Below, piece after piece: positions 23,210 through 34,900 of a stretch of 64,000 nucleotides of DNA (the stretch's first letter is position 1; each line of letters starts with the position of its first letter). The stretch lies in assembly GCF_000002425.4 (NCBI RefSeq), contig NC_037255.1, forward strand, positions 12,381,329-12,445,328. Direction: 5' to 3'. Source of the stretch: Physcomitrium patens (Eukaryota > Streptophyta > Bryopsida > Funariales > Funariaceae). Position numbers and translations under genes: made by a program. Below the pieces are notes generated by a model that saw only the letters and a list, made by a program, of their open reading frames with translations, had not been told where the DNA came from and made no database searches.

Positions 23210-23582
23210 TGTCACGGACACAGAATACAGACTTGATATCTACCAAGAAGTTCAAGAAGAACTGATAAGAACTAGATTAATCATATGAATATAAGAACAA
23301 CACCAAAGAGGTGAGCTAGAGCTCCAAGAGATGTGTTGTCGAGACTGAAGAACTCTTCAGCCTCGATTCCAATATATATTCCTATTTAGAAAGCTTCTCA
23401 AGCAACTTCTACCAACTAAAAAGCTTCTAGAAGGTTCCAAAGACTTGCTTCTAGAAGGTTCTAGAAATTTATCTCTAGAAGGTTCTAAGGACTATGTCCC
23501 TAACATCTTCTACCAACTAACAAGCTTTTAGAAGGTCCCAGAGACTTACTTCTAGAAGGTTCTAAGGACTATGTCCCTAACA
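23210..23582 (-). repeat. A2 3' LTR
   Basis: Begins TGTCACGGACAC and ends CCCTAACA on the plus strand, matching 28903-29300. It contains the TTC-ta-GAA-gg-TTC-ta-GAA array at 23449-23466 and a 77-base tandem duplication of its outer end. The purine tract AAAGGAGGGGGTGA (minus) lies at 23583-23596. Confidence 0.9.
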
Positions 23583-23632
23583 TCACCCCCTCCTTTAGCT
23601 TTGAGGTCTCTGAGAAGTAATGTTGTTGTCAA

Positions 23633-23962
23633 TCAGTACCAATGCAAGAAAATGAAGATCTGTCACATAACGTCTGCTATGAACTCCAACTGTTGTTTAC
23701 GAGGTAAGTGGTTCATTAGCCCTTGAAGCCAACGGTAGTGGTCCACTCCTTCAACTTCTGACCAAGCATGAACTTCAGTGTCTTCATTGTGAAATTGTCC
23801 TGCAAATATGCCTTCTAGTTGACCATCGTAAGCAGACTCGGACTCAAATACAATCACCAGTGATCGGTTACTTGGTATCCTCCGTCATCGTCGTGGTGCA
23901 GGTGGTTCTTCATCTTGGATTTGCCTTCGTGAACTAGTTGGTTGAGATAATCTGACTGGCAT
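23633..23962 (-). pseudogene. Small conserved tail frame of A2
   Basis: Same protein as A1 1381-1734: SAYDGQLEG, NEDTEVHAWSEVEG, NHLPRKQQLEF. It starts at MPVRL (the A1 start codon is changed here), has a TGA after PAPRR shared with A1, and a second stop after IADVM. The stretch 23663-23857 is open. Function is unknown. Confidence 0.6.
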
Positions 23963-24121
23963 AGTATCTATCTCTTAGCTATCCTTATCAGAAGACCAAA
24001 CTATGGCTATTGAAAAAAATTCTATTTTAACTTGGAGAAAATAACTACATCAACTACGAATTTTGGTGGTGCTCTCCTCCTTTCTTATATTCTTGGGTGA
24101 GCAAGCTTCAGAAAGAAGCTA

Positions 24122-25609
24122 TTGTCGAATCGGCTTAGGTTTATGAGGATGTTGTTGATGAAACTCCTGTACCTTTTGCGATGCATTGGTGAGATTTTCA
24201 ACTGGCTCCCACGTTCACTCATTAATATCGTAGCCGCACCAATGAACAAGATATTCCAACTTGCCCCACCTTTGCCAAGAATCCAGTACCTTTTCAACCT
24301 CATATTCCTCGTGGTTCTCGATCTCAATACTAGGTGGCAGACATTGCACTCTTCCAGGAAAAGATGACTCTCAATAAGGCTCTAACAAAGAAACATGAAA
24401 GACTGGATGTACCTTCATAGAAGCCAGTAATTCCAAACGGTATGCCACTAGATTGATTTGCTTTTGGATGATAAATGGTCCCGAACTTTGATAGTCCAAC
24501 TTATCACATGGTCGCTTGGTCTTAATATTCCATCGAAGAAACCATGCTTTATCTCCAATTTTGAAAGTAGGTGCTTGATTCCGAAATCTATCTGCAGATG
24601 CCTTCTAGGATTCTTGAGCGGATTGTAATTGAAGCTTCAACGTATTTTGAAGCTCTAATAGTTGTTTTACAAATCCTTGAGCTGCTAGATTGTTATTTGT
24701 TGATGGACTCAATAAATCAAGCTTTGGATGATACCCATAATTGGAAAAGAATGGTGTGTATTGAGTCAACGCATGGAGGGTGTTGTTATATGCAAACTCG
24801 GCTAGTGGCAGATATGTGGTCCAATCGTCTTGCTGATAGTTGATGCTGCATTGTAAATATTGTTCCAAAACTTGGTTCACCTGTTCCGTTTAACCGTCAG
24901 TTTGAGGATGAAAAGCCGAAGAAAGCTTGATATCCACCTTCAGTATCAAAAAGAGAGATCTCCAAAACTTTGATACGAATTGGATTCCTCGATTTGATAC
25001 GATATCATCTGGTAGTCCATGATATCGATACACATTATTAAAGAAGAGCCTTGCTATGACTTCATTGGATGATGTCTTCTTGCAAGGGACAAAGTGCGTC
25101 ATTTTTGTAAGCGGATCTACCACGACAAAGATGTTGTCAAATGAGTTCGATGATGGCAGGTCCATGATGAAGTCTATGGAAATTGAAGACCATGATCGAC
25201 GTAGAATCGGCAATGGCTGTAGGAGTCCATAAGGGCGATGCTGAGGATTCTTGGATCTTGAACAAATGTCGCAGGAGAGGACAAAATCTTTCACATCCTT
25301 CCACATTTGGTGCCACCAAAAATCTCGAGAAATAAGTTCTAAGATCTTGTTGAATCCAAAATGTCCCGCAGCTGGAAAATCGTGGCGAGATTGAAGAACT
25401 CGGAGTCGTGCTGGTCCTTTTGGGATATATAACCGCTCTTCAAAGTATAAAAGTTCTCCCTCCACCTTGAACTTGTCGTCATTGGCACGCTGCTTAATAT
25501 TAATGGCTACTGAATCTTCAATAGTTACGGCATGTACCTGATTCAGGAAGTCAGCATCAATTGGCATAATAGTAGTGCAAAGCTGAAATTGCTCTGGCTT
25601 CGACAATGT
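24122..25609 (-). pseudogene. A2 integrase and chromodomain
   Basis: Minus strand. The zinc finger is H...H (HDFPAAGHFG) with CDICSRSKN. The DDE core has D in SISIDFIMDLPSS, D replaced by N in VSNRG (relatives have SDQG or SDRG), and the HPQTDG block followed by a stop at about 24890 where relatives have QTE. The C-terminal part continues open at 24605-24880 and ends at the chromodomain near 24130-24330 with YLVHWCGYD and RTWEP. Stops at about 24608 and 24380 are further breaks; the latter is shared with A1. The lost catalytic aspartate and stops make it inactive. Confidence 0.9.
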
Positions 25610-26880
25610 CGTACATTGTTGATCAAATGTTGCTTCTCTAGCCTTTGGTACAAGATACGATCTCCTCGATAAGGCATCAGATAGTCCTTGCTACTTTCCA
25701 GGTCGATAAGTGATAATAAAATCGAACCTAGATAGCAACATACTCAATCCAGCTTGACGTCGATTTAGAACTCGAGCCGACATGAAATACTCCAAATTCT
25801 TGTGATCTGTATATACGGTCATTGGATGTGCAGCTCCTTCAAGAAAGTGATGCCATTCTTGGAAAGAATCCACTATAGCAAGAAGTTCCTTATCGTGGAT
25901 CTCATAATTGATTTCAGCAGTAGAGAACTTTCGAGAATAGAATGCAACCGCATGGAGCTTCTTATCTTCTCCCATTTGTGAAAGTACACCTCCCAAAGCA
26001 AAATCCGAAGCTTAGTTTCTAAATATAAGGCCTTTGTAAAGTCTGGATGTATGAAGATTGGTACCGTAGTAAATGCAGTCTTCAGGTTTTGAAATGCCTT
26101 CTCTGCTAGAAGTTTCCATTCCAGCTTATCCTTGTATGTCAATCGAGTGAGAGGAGCAGCAACTTGAGAGTAATTCTTGATAAAGATCCAATAGAAGTTG
26201 AAAAAACCAAGAAAGCATTGTACGTCTGTAACCGTCTTCGAAACCTCCCAGGACACGATTGCTTCCACCTTCTTGGGATCCATCTTCAAGCCTTCCATAG
26301 TCACAACGAACCCCAAAAATTCCATCTCTATTTGGTGAAATAAACACTTCTCCAACTTGGCATATAGTCCTCGCTCGCGTAGTTTCTCCAATACTAAACA
26401 AATGTGTTTTTCATGCACTTCCTCATTTTTGGAGAATATCAAAATATCATCCAAATAGATGACAACAAAATCGTGAAGGTACTCTTGGAAAATATCATTC
26501 ATCATATGTTGAAAGACCGCTAGAGCATTGGTAAGACCAAAAGGCATGACATTATATTCAAAATGGCCATACCTTGTACGGAACGCTGTCTTCCACTCAT
26601 CTCCTTCCTTGATTCGTACGAGGTTGTAAGCTCCCTTTAGATCAATTTTTGTAAAGATCCTTGCACGTCCAAGTTGTTCAAAGAGACCAAAAATCAAGGG
26701 TAATGGGTAACGATTCTTCTTTGTTACCTTGTTGAGGCCTCGATAGTCCACGCACATCCGCAACAAGCCATCTTTCTTCTTCACAAATAAGATGGGTGCT
26801 TCAGTTGACGATTTTGAATGACGGATGAAGTTCTTGGCTAGATTCTCGTTGATGTACTTCCACAACTCCGCCAATTCCAT
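25610..26880 (-). pseudogene. A2 reverse transcriptase and RNase H
   Basis: RT spans about 26880-26050: CVDYRGLNKVT, FTKIDLKGAYN, MPFGLTNA and the catalytic YLDD in VVIYLDDILIF are all intact. RNase H follows: [24 protein letters not shown] and [11 protein letters not shown] (catalytic D, E, D pattern seen). A small deletion near 25996-26010 shifts the frame between RT and RNase H, and a TAG after TYRPGK (about 25690) ends the RNase H frame. Otherwise the sequence is close to functional form. Confidence 0.93.
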
Positions 26881-27591
26881 CTACGATAGATTGTAGATTG
26901 GGCCAAAAGGCGGTTGTGCTCCTTCTTGTAAGTCTATGGCGCAATCATATGGTCTGTGTTCCAATAGCATGTCGGCATTTTTCTTTTGAAATACGTCTTT
27001 AAAATCCTTATATTGCTCTGGTATACTTGTTGTCGAGATCTTCTCCCCGATAGTTGGAGCCGCATAAATGACAAACAGTGTGCCTCCCTTGGACAATCTT
27101 ATAAATGCTCTTGCTCCAATAAATAAGGATTTCTCTATTCGAGGTTTTCTACTTGGCTTGCTCTTGGATAGTTTTGTGGCAAAGGTCATCTTTCGCAACT
27201 TCCAATCTATGGATGGGTTATGCTTTTCTAACAAGGAAAGACCAAGAATAACAGGATTTGATGGAGTTCTAATAATATTGAAAATAATATGACTACTATG
27301 GCCCTTAAATATCACTTCTATAGGTTTTGATTCATGGATGACACTACTAGACAATAAAGATCGTCCATCTATGACCTCAACATGAACAGGTTTGGATTTT
27401 TGTACTAAAGGGATCTTATGATGCTTTGCAAATTCTTCATCTAAGAAACAAGCAGATGCTCCTGAATCTAATAATACTAAGATTCTTAGTTTCTGAGGGC
27501 CAATAAGGAAAGGGATTGTAAAACAAAGGGCAGATTGAGTGGAAAAAAAGGAACCTGGTTGTTGTTGCGATATTTCATTCTCGAGCCGCAT
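26881..27591 (-). pseudogene. A2 aspartic protease and pol leader
   Basis: Open for 236 codons. VLLDSGASACFLDEEFAK is the retroviral-type protease active site (catalytic D in DSGA), followed by VILGLSLLEKHNP, the second strand. It ends at GPIYNLS-TAG, directly before MELAEL of the RT frame, which is in the same frame, so a single nonsense change separates them. Confidence 0.92.
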
Positions 27592-27596
27592 GGTTC

Positions 27597-28622
27597 CTAT
27601 TGTGACTGGGTATCCTCGTTTTCCTGAATAAACGTGCTCCTAGTCTTGATAATACGTCGATTTTGCTTCTTGGAGCAGTTTTCAACTTTGTGGCCTTCTT
27701 CACCGCAATACAAGCATAGACCTTCCTCCATACACCGCTTTTTTTCTTCTAGAGTAAGAGATTTGACATGTACCGCATCAATTTGCATGTCTTCTATCTC
27801 TGAATGTAAATTCACGCTGCTTGCCGACATAGTTGGGGTGTGACGAACCATATGTTGTCTTAAACGTTGGTCTTGGCGACGTTGGAATAAGCGGTTATCG
27901 CACTTCACAGCTTGGCTAATAGCTTCGTTGAGCGTTTGTGGATCAGGAAGAGTTAATAGCAAATCCTTCACATCGTCCCTTAAACCCCAATAGAATTGAC
28001 TCATCAACGCTTCTTTGTTCCAATTGTTGTCGCATGCTAATTGCCTGAAGTCCGATGCATAAACTGATGTAGAACGCATCCCTTGTCGTAGTGACCGGAT
28101 CTTTGTTGTAGCCCATCAAACCTTGTCGTGTTCACCAAATGCTTCCGTAAATGCCTCCAAAAAGGTTTCAAAGTTGTTTAGTATGGACGATCGTTTCTCA
28201 AACAAAGGAGCAAACCATTATAGAGCTTGTCCTATAAGTAAGGTTCCAACAAGCCCAACACGTGACTCCTCCGTTGGATAGCGTTCGGGCTGTAAAACTA
28301 TTATCAACCTGATTTGGTTGACGAATCCTCAAAACTTGGAACATGTACCATCAAACTTGTCCGAAAGGCTAACTCGGGGTTCTTTATGTTGTAGAACCAG
28401 CGGTGCTTGTCAAACCTGAGGCAAAGTTGCTTCTCTAAGTGTAGAAGTTTGAGGCTGGTGCAACCTAGATTGTGCCATCCCAAATGCTCTATCATTATGA
28501 TGCCTTGCCACGACTCCTTCAATCTCTGCAATTCTTTGCGATAACGTAGCGAGGGCATTCATGATAGCATCTAACTTGGACTGTGAACTTTTCGTCATAC
28601 TAATGTCTTGGCTCCCGACCAT
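27597..28622 (-). pseudogene. A2 gag (capsid/nucleocapsid)
   Basis: The N-terminus MVGSQDISMTKSSQSKLDAI at 28622 leads a coiled-coil-like stretch, then a frameshift near 28410. The capsid region reads FYWGLRDDVKDLLLTLP, the gag retrotransposon block. The nucleocapsid has one CCHC knuckle, CLYCGEEGHKVENC (about 27720-27675). Three stops lie between 28400 and 28080, and 27597-28079 is open. Confidence 0.88.
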
Positions 28623-28870
28623 TCTAAGAGAAGGACAAAAATGACTCTACAAGAAGGCAATATTGGTTTAGAAGAGGGTACTCTGCAACTTCTAAAATGC
28701 CTTAAGAGCTTCAAGAAAAGGGGTAATCCATTCTCTCGAAGAAGAATAAGACTCCAATATTGTAACAAAAGAAGTATCAGTTTAGAGGAGGGTAATCCGC
28801 AACCTCTAAAGTACTAGTACACTTCTAAGAATAGGGGTAATCCACACTCTAACAAAGAAGAAACTAGCTC

Positions 28871-28885
28871 TGATATCTGAGGTGA
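28871..28885 (-). other. A2 primer binding site (iMet tRNA type)
   Basis: On the minus strand GATATCAGAGCTAG resembles TGGTATCAGAGC, the complement of the initiator methionine tRNA 3' end. It begins about 18-20 bases after the 5' LTR end rather than next to it. Confidence 0.55.
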
Positions 28886-28902
28886 GTGAAGTCTTGACAA
28901 AC

Positions 28903-29300
28903 TGTCACGGATACAGAAATACAAACTCAAGATCTAAGAAGAAGTTCAATAAGAATTGGCAAGAACTAGATTAATCAGATGAATACAAGAACAACACCAG
29001 AGAGGTGAGCTAGAACTCCAAGAGATGTGTTGTCAAGTCTGAAGAACTCTTCAGCCTCGATTCCAATATATACTCCTATTTAAGAAGCTTCTCAAGGAAC
29101 TTCTACTAACTAGGAAGCTTCTAGAAGGTTCGAGAGACTTGCTTCTAGAAGGTTCTAGAAACTTATCTCTAGAAGGTTCTAAGGACTATGTCCCTAACAT
29201 CTTCTACCAACTAAGAAGCATCTAGAAGGTTCCAGAGACTTGCTTCTAGAAGGTTCTAAAAGCTTGTCTCTAGAAGGTTCTAAGGACTATGTCCCTAACA
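28903..29300 (-). repeat. A2 5' LTR (promoter LTR)
   Basis: Ends match the 3' LTR. The tandem duplication has a 101-base period here versus 77 in the 3' LTR, which explains the 25-bp length difference. The HSE-like array TTC-ta-GAA-gg-TTC-ta-GAA is at 29143-29160, with further units to 29290. TATA-like sequence lies at about 29068-29076. Confidence 0.9.
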
Positions 29301-29382
29301 ATTACTCCCTCTTCTAAGGATGAGTTCCATGAGGAGCGGTCTCCATATATTAAGGAAGTTCAAGATGAAACAAATTGTACTT

Positions 29383-29456
29383 CCTACATTTTCAAATCTT
29401 TGCTCTCTTCAAAGATGGTTGATAGGCCCTCTCTGCCATTGATAGTGTTCTATACC
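29383..29456 (-). pseudogene. B3 tail-frame motif, related to the A1/A2 tail frame
   Basis: Minus-strand translation gives GIEHYQWQRGPINHL then REQRFENV. A1 and A2 have GVGHYCWLQGPMNYLPREQQ and GVDHYRWLQGLMNHLPRKQQ at the same place, between chromodomain and polypurine tract. The rest of the frame is decayed. Confidence 0.5.
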
Positions 29457-29900
29457 AAGGCAAGAAGACTATCTTATTATTTTGTCGTTATTGAGGCCTT
29501 CGTAACTTCATACAAATAAAACCTTTGGATTACCATTTAGAGTTGTTTCTACCTCTAATAAAATCATCAAATAGGGAGGATTTCTTCCAAGGTCGTGATA
29601 CCAAACACGTTATATCTTGCCATCTATTTAAGAAAGGACTTGTCATTCTTGAGGATCTTTATCTTGATTTTGTCATCTTAAAGTTTGTGACAATTGTAAT
29701 GTCTCATTTGATAAATCCACAAATAAAAGCTCTTGAGTTGAATCTGTTGGTTATTAGATCTCTATCTCCTTAGGATCATAAATACACACAAGTTACAAAG
29801 AAAGATAGAAGATAGAATGTTATCTTTTTTTGATCTTGTTTCTTTTATAGCAAAGATTTGATATTCTTCATCTTGATTTTGATAGATTTTGTTGATGAAA
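29457..29900 (-). other. B3 3' non-coding region
   Basis: Decayed sequence between the tail motif and chromodomain of B3. Plus-strand frames of 76-82 codons here (29289-29519, 29525-29773) have no family signal and look like chance. Confidence 0.55.
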
Positions 29901-31270
29901 AGCTTCAACTTTCTTTATTATATTTATAAGATTCTTTGATGGCTCCCATGTGCATTCACTAATATCATATTTGCACCAATGAATAAGATATTCCAATCTA
30001 TTTTGGCACTAACTTGAATCTAAAACTACTTCTACCTCAAATTCTTGATTATTATCTACTTCTATAGGAGGAGGTGGCATTTGTCTTCTTTCCAAAATAT
30101 TCACTATCTTATACAGCTCAAAAAGAGATATGTGAAATATAGGATGGATCTTCATAGACTCTGGTAGATATAATCCATAAGCAACATGCTTGATTTATTC
30201 ACAAATAGAAAAAGGTCCTGGTCTACAATAGTCCCATTTATGTTAAGGATGAGTAGTCTTAATATTGCAATAAAGTAACCATATTTTATTATCTATGTTG
30301 AATTATGGTTATTCCTTGCGATAAGCATCCCTGTTGGTCTTTTGTTGTCCTTGAGCTTCTTTTAATTGTATCTTTATTATTGCATGTAGTTGTAACAAAT
30401 GATTTGATAAATCTTTCGCAGCAAGATTATCAACTTTTAAAAAGTCAAAAGTATCAAGTTATAGATAATAACCATAATTAGCAAAGAAAGGTGTTTTTTG
30501 AGTAAAAGAATGTACCAAATTATTGTATGTAAACTTTGCTAATGACAAAAGAGTTGTCCAATCATCTTAATGATAGTTGATAGTATACCTCAAATATTGT
30601 TCTAAAATTTGATTCATTGATTTTGTTTGTTCATCAATTTGAGGATGAAAAAGTAAATAAAGCTTTATATCCATCTTTAGAATCTTGAATAAGATTTTTC
30701 AAAATCTTGATACAAATTGAGTCTTCCTATCCAATATAACATCCTTTGGCAATCCATGATAGCAATAGATATTGTCAATGAAAAGCTTAGTTATTTCTTT
30801 ACTTAAAATAGATTTTATACATGGTACAAAATGTGCCATTTGGATGAAGTGATCTACGATTATGAATATGAAATCATCTAAACCTGAGACTAGAAGTTCC
30901 GTGATAAAATCCATAGAAACAAAAGACCAGGATTATTCTATAATTGATAATAATTGAAACAATCCATAAGATCGATGGCAAGGAGTTTTAGATCTTAAAT
31001 AAGTATTGCATGATTGTACAAAGTCTTTGACTACCTTCTACATTTGAGGCCACTAAAAATCTCTTGATATTAGCTCCAAAATCTTATTGTATCCAAAATG
31101 TCCAAATGCTGAAAAATCATGATGAGCTTGAAGGAGACGTAATAATTTTGGAATATATAGGCAATCTTTGAAATATAGTAGGTTGTTCTTGAACTCAAAC
31201 TTTGAAGTGTTCTTGATATTATGAACAAAAAAATCAGAGGACATAGTTGATTGAATTTACTTGAGAAAGG
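29901..31270 (-). pseudogene. B3 integrase and chromodomain
   Basis: Chromodomain pieces near 29920-30060 (YDISECTWEPSKNL). The integrase C-terminus and core go up to 31270: the open piece 30699-30914 reads MDFITELLVSGLDDFIFIIV and HGLPKDVILDRKTQFVS (two catalytic aspartates), and 31053-31244 holds the H..H finger region HHDFSAFGHFGYNK. Many stops. Confidence 0.82.
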
Positions 31271-32240
31271 TTGAATCAATAGTCAATGTTGATTTTATTG
31301 CTTAAAGATGAAAATGCTTGGGCTTCAAGAAGATCATTCTTTATTGATCATAAGATACATCTTCTTCTTTTGGTGTAAGATAAGAATATCTAGAAAGGAC
31401 GTCTAATAGACCTTGTTGTTTTTTGGGTTAATAAGTAATCTTGAAATTAAATTTGGATAAAGACATGCTCCAACGGACTTAACAATGATTTAAAATACAT
31501 ACTGATATGAAGTACTTGAAGTTCTTATGATCTATATAGATGATGACTAGACTTTAAGTACCTTCTAAATAATGATGCCATTCTTGAAATGAATCCACAA
31601 TTGCAAAGAGGTCTTTATCATGGATCTTATAATTAATCTCAGCTACAGAAAATTTCTTGTAATAGAAAGCTATTAAGTGGAGTTTGTCATCTATTCCCAT
31701 TTGTAACAACACGACATCCATAGCAAAGTTTGATGCATCTGTTTCTACAAAATATGCCTTAAAGAAGTCAATGCAATTTAAGATTAGTACAAAAGTAAAT
31801 TCTTTCTTTAAAGCATCTAATGATGTTTTTACTTCTTTATTTCACTTAAGTTTATCTTCATAAGTCAAATGTATAAATGGAGCTACAACTTAAAAAAAGT
31901 TCTTAATGATGATTTGATAGTAATTAACAAAGCTTAAAAAACATAATACATCTTGTACTATTCTTGAAATCTTCCAATCTATGATAGTTTAGATCTTCTT
32001 GGAATCCATCATAAGGCTTTCATTGAAAATGATGTATCCTAAAAAATCAACTTGAATAGTATAGAATATACACTTTTCCAACTTGGCATATAATCCTACA
32101 TCTCTAAGTTTCTGTAACACACGACAAACATGAAATTCATATTTTTTTGTGTTCTTAGAGTAGATTAGAATTTTTTCTAAATAAAAAATACTAAAATTAT
32201 CTAAAAACTCACAAAAAATATCATTCATAAGATGTTGATA
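31271..32240 (-). pseudogene. B3 RNase H and 3' half of RT
   Basis: Parallel to A2. The open piece 31989-32228 reads MNDIFCEFLDNFSIFYLEKI (YLDD changed to YLEK) and CIFYTIQVDFLGYII. RNase H blocks around 31500-31700 are readable only in pieces. RT is cut at 32245 by D1. Confidence 0.82.
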
Positions 32241-32245
32241 AGCGG

Positions 32246-33820
32246 TGTCGTAATATGTAAAGTCTTGCTTGAGAATGCTCCGGGCACCTGGTTGTGGAAG
32301 GAAGAATGGAAATTGTAATAAAAAAATCCTAATTCTAATAGAATACTAACAATATTCTAATTAGACCATAATAATACTAAGCAAGCTTAATCAAATTCAA
32401 AAAAATCTCAAAGAAATTTCAAACAAACAATAAGAATTCTTAAAGAAATATTTGAAGGATCACAAATATCACTCAAATACATCTCAATTCAATCTTAATT
32501 TAATTCCAGTTAAAATCCTATTGAAATTCATTAAAAATTTAGGCCAAAACTAATTGAATCTTAAATCCTAATAAAATCCTAAATCCTAAATCAAACCCTA
32601 AACAAACCTTAAACCAAATCCCAACCAAATTCTAAACCAAATCCTAATCAAATCCTAAACCCTAAACCAAACCCCAATCCAAATCCTCAACCCTAAAAAA
32701 AAACCCTAACTAAATCCTAAATCCTAAATCAAACCCTAATCCAAACTCTAAACCCTAAACCAAATCCTAAATCAAATCCTAATAATTCTTATAACAAATT
32801 TAAACCTAAATAACTAATGAATAAACCATTGATCTTAATTCAAATTTTTCACACTTCTAAAAAAATAAATAAAAAACAAGCACAATAAAATTGAAAAGGA
32901 TCGAAATTATTGAATAGGCGATAACTTCAAAAACATGCTAGGGTATTGGTTGGCCTCCTTCTCTAACCTTGATGCCAATCTTCAAAATCCAATATCTCTC
33001 TTTTTCATCGTTCGATTGATTTCAAAATTCTCATACACATAGAAAATCAAGTTTAAATTCCTCTTACATAAGTTTTACTCCAATCCAACTAGTAGATTGC
33101 AAGAAATCTTAAAAATCCTCACTGGACCTAAAATTCTACTTTCTGAGACCTTGACCCACTTAAACCTCAATATCCCTCAATTCAACCGTTAGATCGAGTT
33201 CAAATTCACATTACATATTAAACACAACTATAACCATAAACTTACAAAATTTCACCCATAGATCTACTACAAAAATCTTGAAATCATCCAAAACATAAAC
33301 CCTATTTTATTTCATAAAATCCAAGTCATCCAAAACAAACCTTGAATTTGCAAAGCTCTTATAAAGTCATAACAACTCCAAATCACCAAAGATCAATGCC
33401 CATAGAAACCTTATCTAATCTTCTATCAAATCCCATTCTTCGATCTACCAAAGAATTTTGGAGTCGTTGTCGAGACTCAGTTTTGTGCCTCAAGATCTGA
33501 TTCCAATCCTGGTTCATATCCGGCCCTCTCCGGATATCATCATCTAGTTTTTTTTAAGTAATTTTTATTAGAATTTACTCTTAACTTCCTCCTAAAGATG
33601 TCTATATCATTTATTTTTCCAATCTATCTTGTTTTTGCCTTATTTTTGGCCCTACAAAGTATGTAGAAGCTATTTTTTCTAAAAGGGCAGCATTACTACT
33701 AAAAGTTTTAATACTTTCCTATCTTTTATCCATATTTTTTTACTTTTTATTTTAACTTAGATCTTCTATAATAAGATACATATTATCATCTTTCACCATA
33801 TAGTCATATTACAATACAAT
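32246..33820 (-). mobile_element. D1: long solo-LTR-like element inside B3 RT
   Basis: About 1.57 kb. It interrupts RT codons that resume at 33822. Left end TGTCGTAATATG; right end ATTACAATACAAT; together they form a short imperfect inverted terminus. Flanks are AGCGG and (A)GCCGG. It aligns with D4 (57610-59292, opposite orientation), D3, and at its first 55 bases with D2. There is no coding potential. It holds a telomere-like minisatellite (see repeat entry). It may be a solo LTR or a non-autonomous element. Confidence 0.75.
32500..32800 (-). repeat. Degenerate telomere-like minisatellite in D1
   Basis: A run of AAATCCTAA, AAACCCTAA and AACCAAATCCTAA units, 10-14 bases each, with several exact CCCTAAA, the plant telomere repeat. 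It corresponds to the TTTGATTAGGA repeat of D4 at 58640-58990. Confidence 0.8.
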
Positions 33821-33821
33821 A

Positions 33822-34210
33822 GCCGGTAATACATTTGTAAGTCCAAAAGGCATGACATTCTATTCAAAATATCTATACGTAGTTCAAAAAGCAATCTTCT
33901 ATTCATCTCCTTCTTTGATAAGAACTAAGCTATATGCTTCTTATAGATCTACTTTGGTATAGATCTTTATTTGATCAAGTTGATCAAAAAGTCCTAAAAT
34001 CAAAGACAAAGGATACCTATTCTTAATGGTGAACTTATTGAATCCTCAATAATCCACACATATCTGCAAAGATCCATCTTTCTTCTTCATAAATAAGATA
34101 GGAGCTCTCGTTTGGGATTCAAAATGGTGTATGAAGTTTTGTGCCAAGTTTTCATCAATGTATTCTTTTAATACAACCAATTCATTTTGCGACAAGCTAT
34201 AGATTGGTCT
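33822..34210 (-). pseudogene. B3 RT, 5' half
   Basis: Continuation of RT beyond D1 on the minus strand, following the A2 blocks for the GLNK, DLKGAY and MPFGLTN regions in decayed form (33850-34190). No long open frame. Confidence 0.75.
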
Positions 34211-34900
34211 AAATGGTTGTTGAGCTTATTCTTGCAAATCAATTGAATAATCATAAGATCAATGCTTTAGAAGAATATCTCGATCTTGAAATTCTTCATA
34301 TTGGCTAGGAATACGACTTGACATTTTTTTACCATTAGAAATGGGCATAGTATATGTAGCAAAAGATGATCCTTCTTTTGCAACATGTATAAAAGCTCTT
34401 GCACCTACGAATAAAGGTTTGGAAATACTAGACTTTTGTAGTTCTACTTTGCTAACTCGACCTTGAATTATACTACCAAAAAATTTAAGGTTATGAAAAA
34501 TCTAATTTATTTGAGGATTATATTTTTTAAGCCACAATAATCCTAAAATAACCAGATTGAAAGAAGTCCTTATTATATTAAATACTGCTATACTATTATA
34601 AACTTTAATTCTTACATCTAAAAGAATAGTCTCATGGATAATATTTTTAGAAGACAACAACCGACCATCTATGACTTCTATATATACAAATTTAGTTTTT
34701 TGACTAAAGATATTTTTTGATTTTTGACAAAATCTTTATCTATAAAATAGGTTGAGGTTATTGAATCTAATAATGCAAAGACTTTGTAATTTTTAGGTCC
34801 TAAATGCACATCTATTATAAAATAAGATGAGAGGTCTAAGGAGAGAATAGGACCTTTACTAGGTGTTATATATGATTTCAGCCGCACGGTTCCTATTATA
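34211..34900 (-). pseudogene. B3 aspartic protease
   Basis: The open piece 34678-34887 has FALLDSITSTYFIDKDFVKN, where the usual DSGAS has become DSITS. The same block in B4 reads LLDSRASVYFIKKDF. Below it the frame is broken up to the RT. Confidence 0.78.

Larger units (their letters stand above)
23210..29300 (-). mobile_element. A2: nearly complete Ty3/gypsy chromovirus
   Basis: The 6.1-kb element has LTRs of 373 and 398 bp, an iMet-type primer site, gag-pol with chromodomain, a tail frame and a polypurine tract. The flanks are ATAAC (23205-23209) and ATTAC (29301-29305), one mismatch. An alternative left edge is TGACA at 23201. It is the least decayed chromovirus here: only a few stops and two frameshifts in about 4.5 kb of gag-pol. 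It is inserted at the purine-tract/LTR junction of B3. Confidence 0.92.

Noticed and set aside
32560-32780. True chromosome end or telomere remnant
   Set aside because: The tract lies within an inserted element with a second copy (D4), and only a minority of units are exact telomere repeat.
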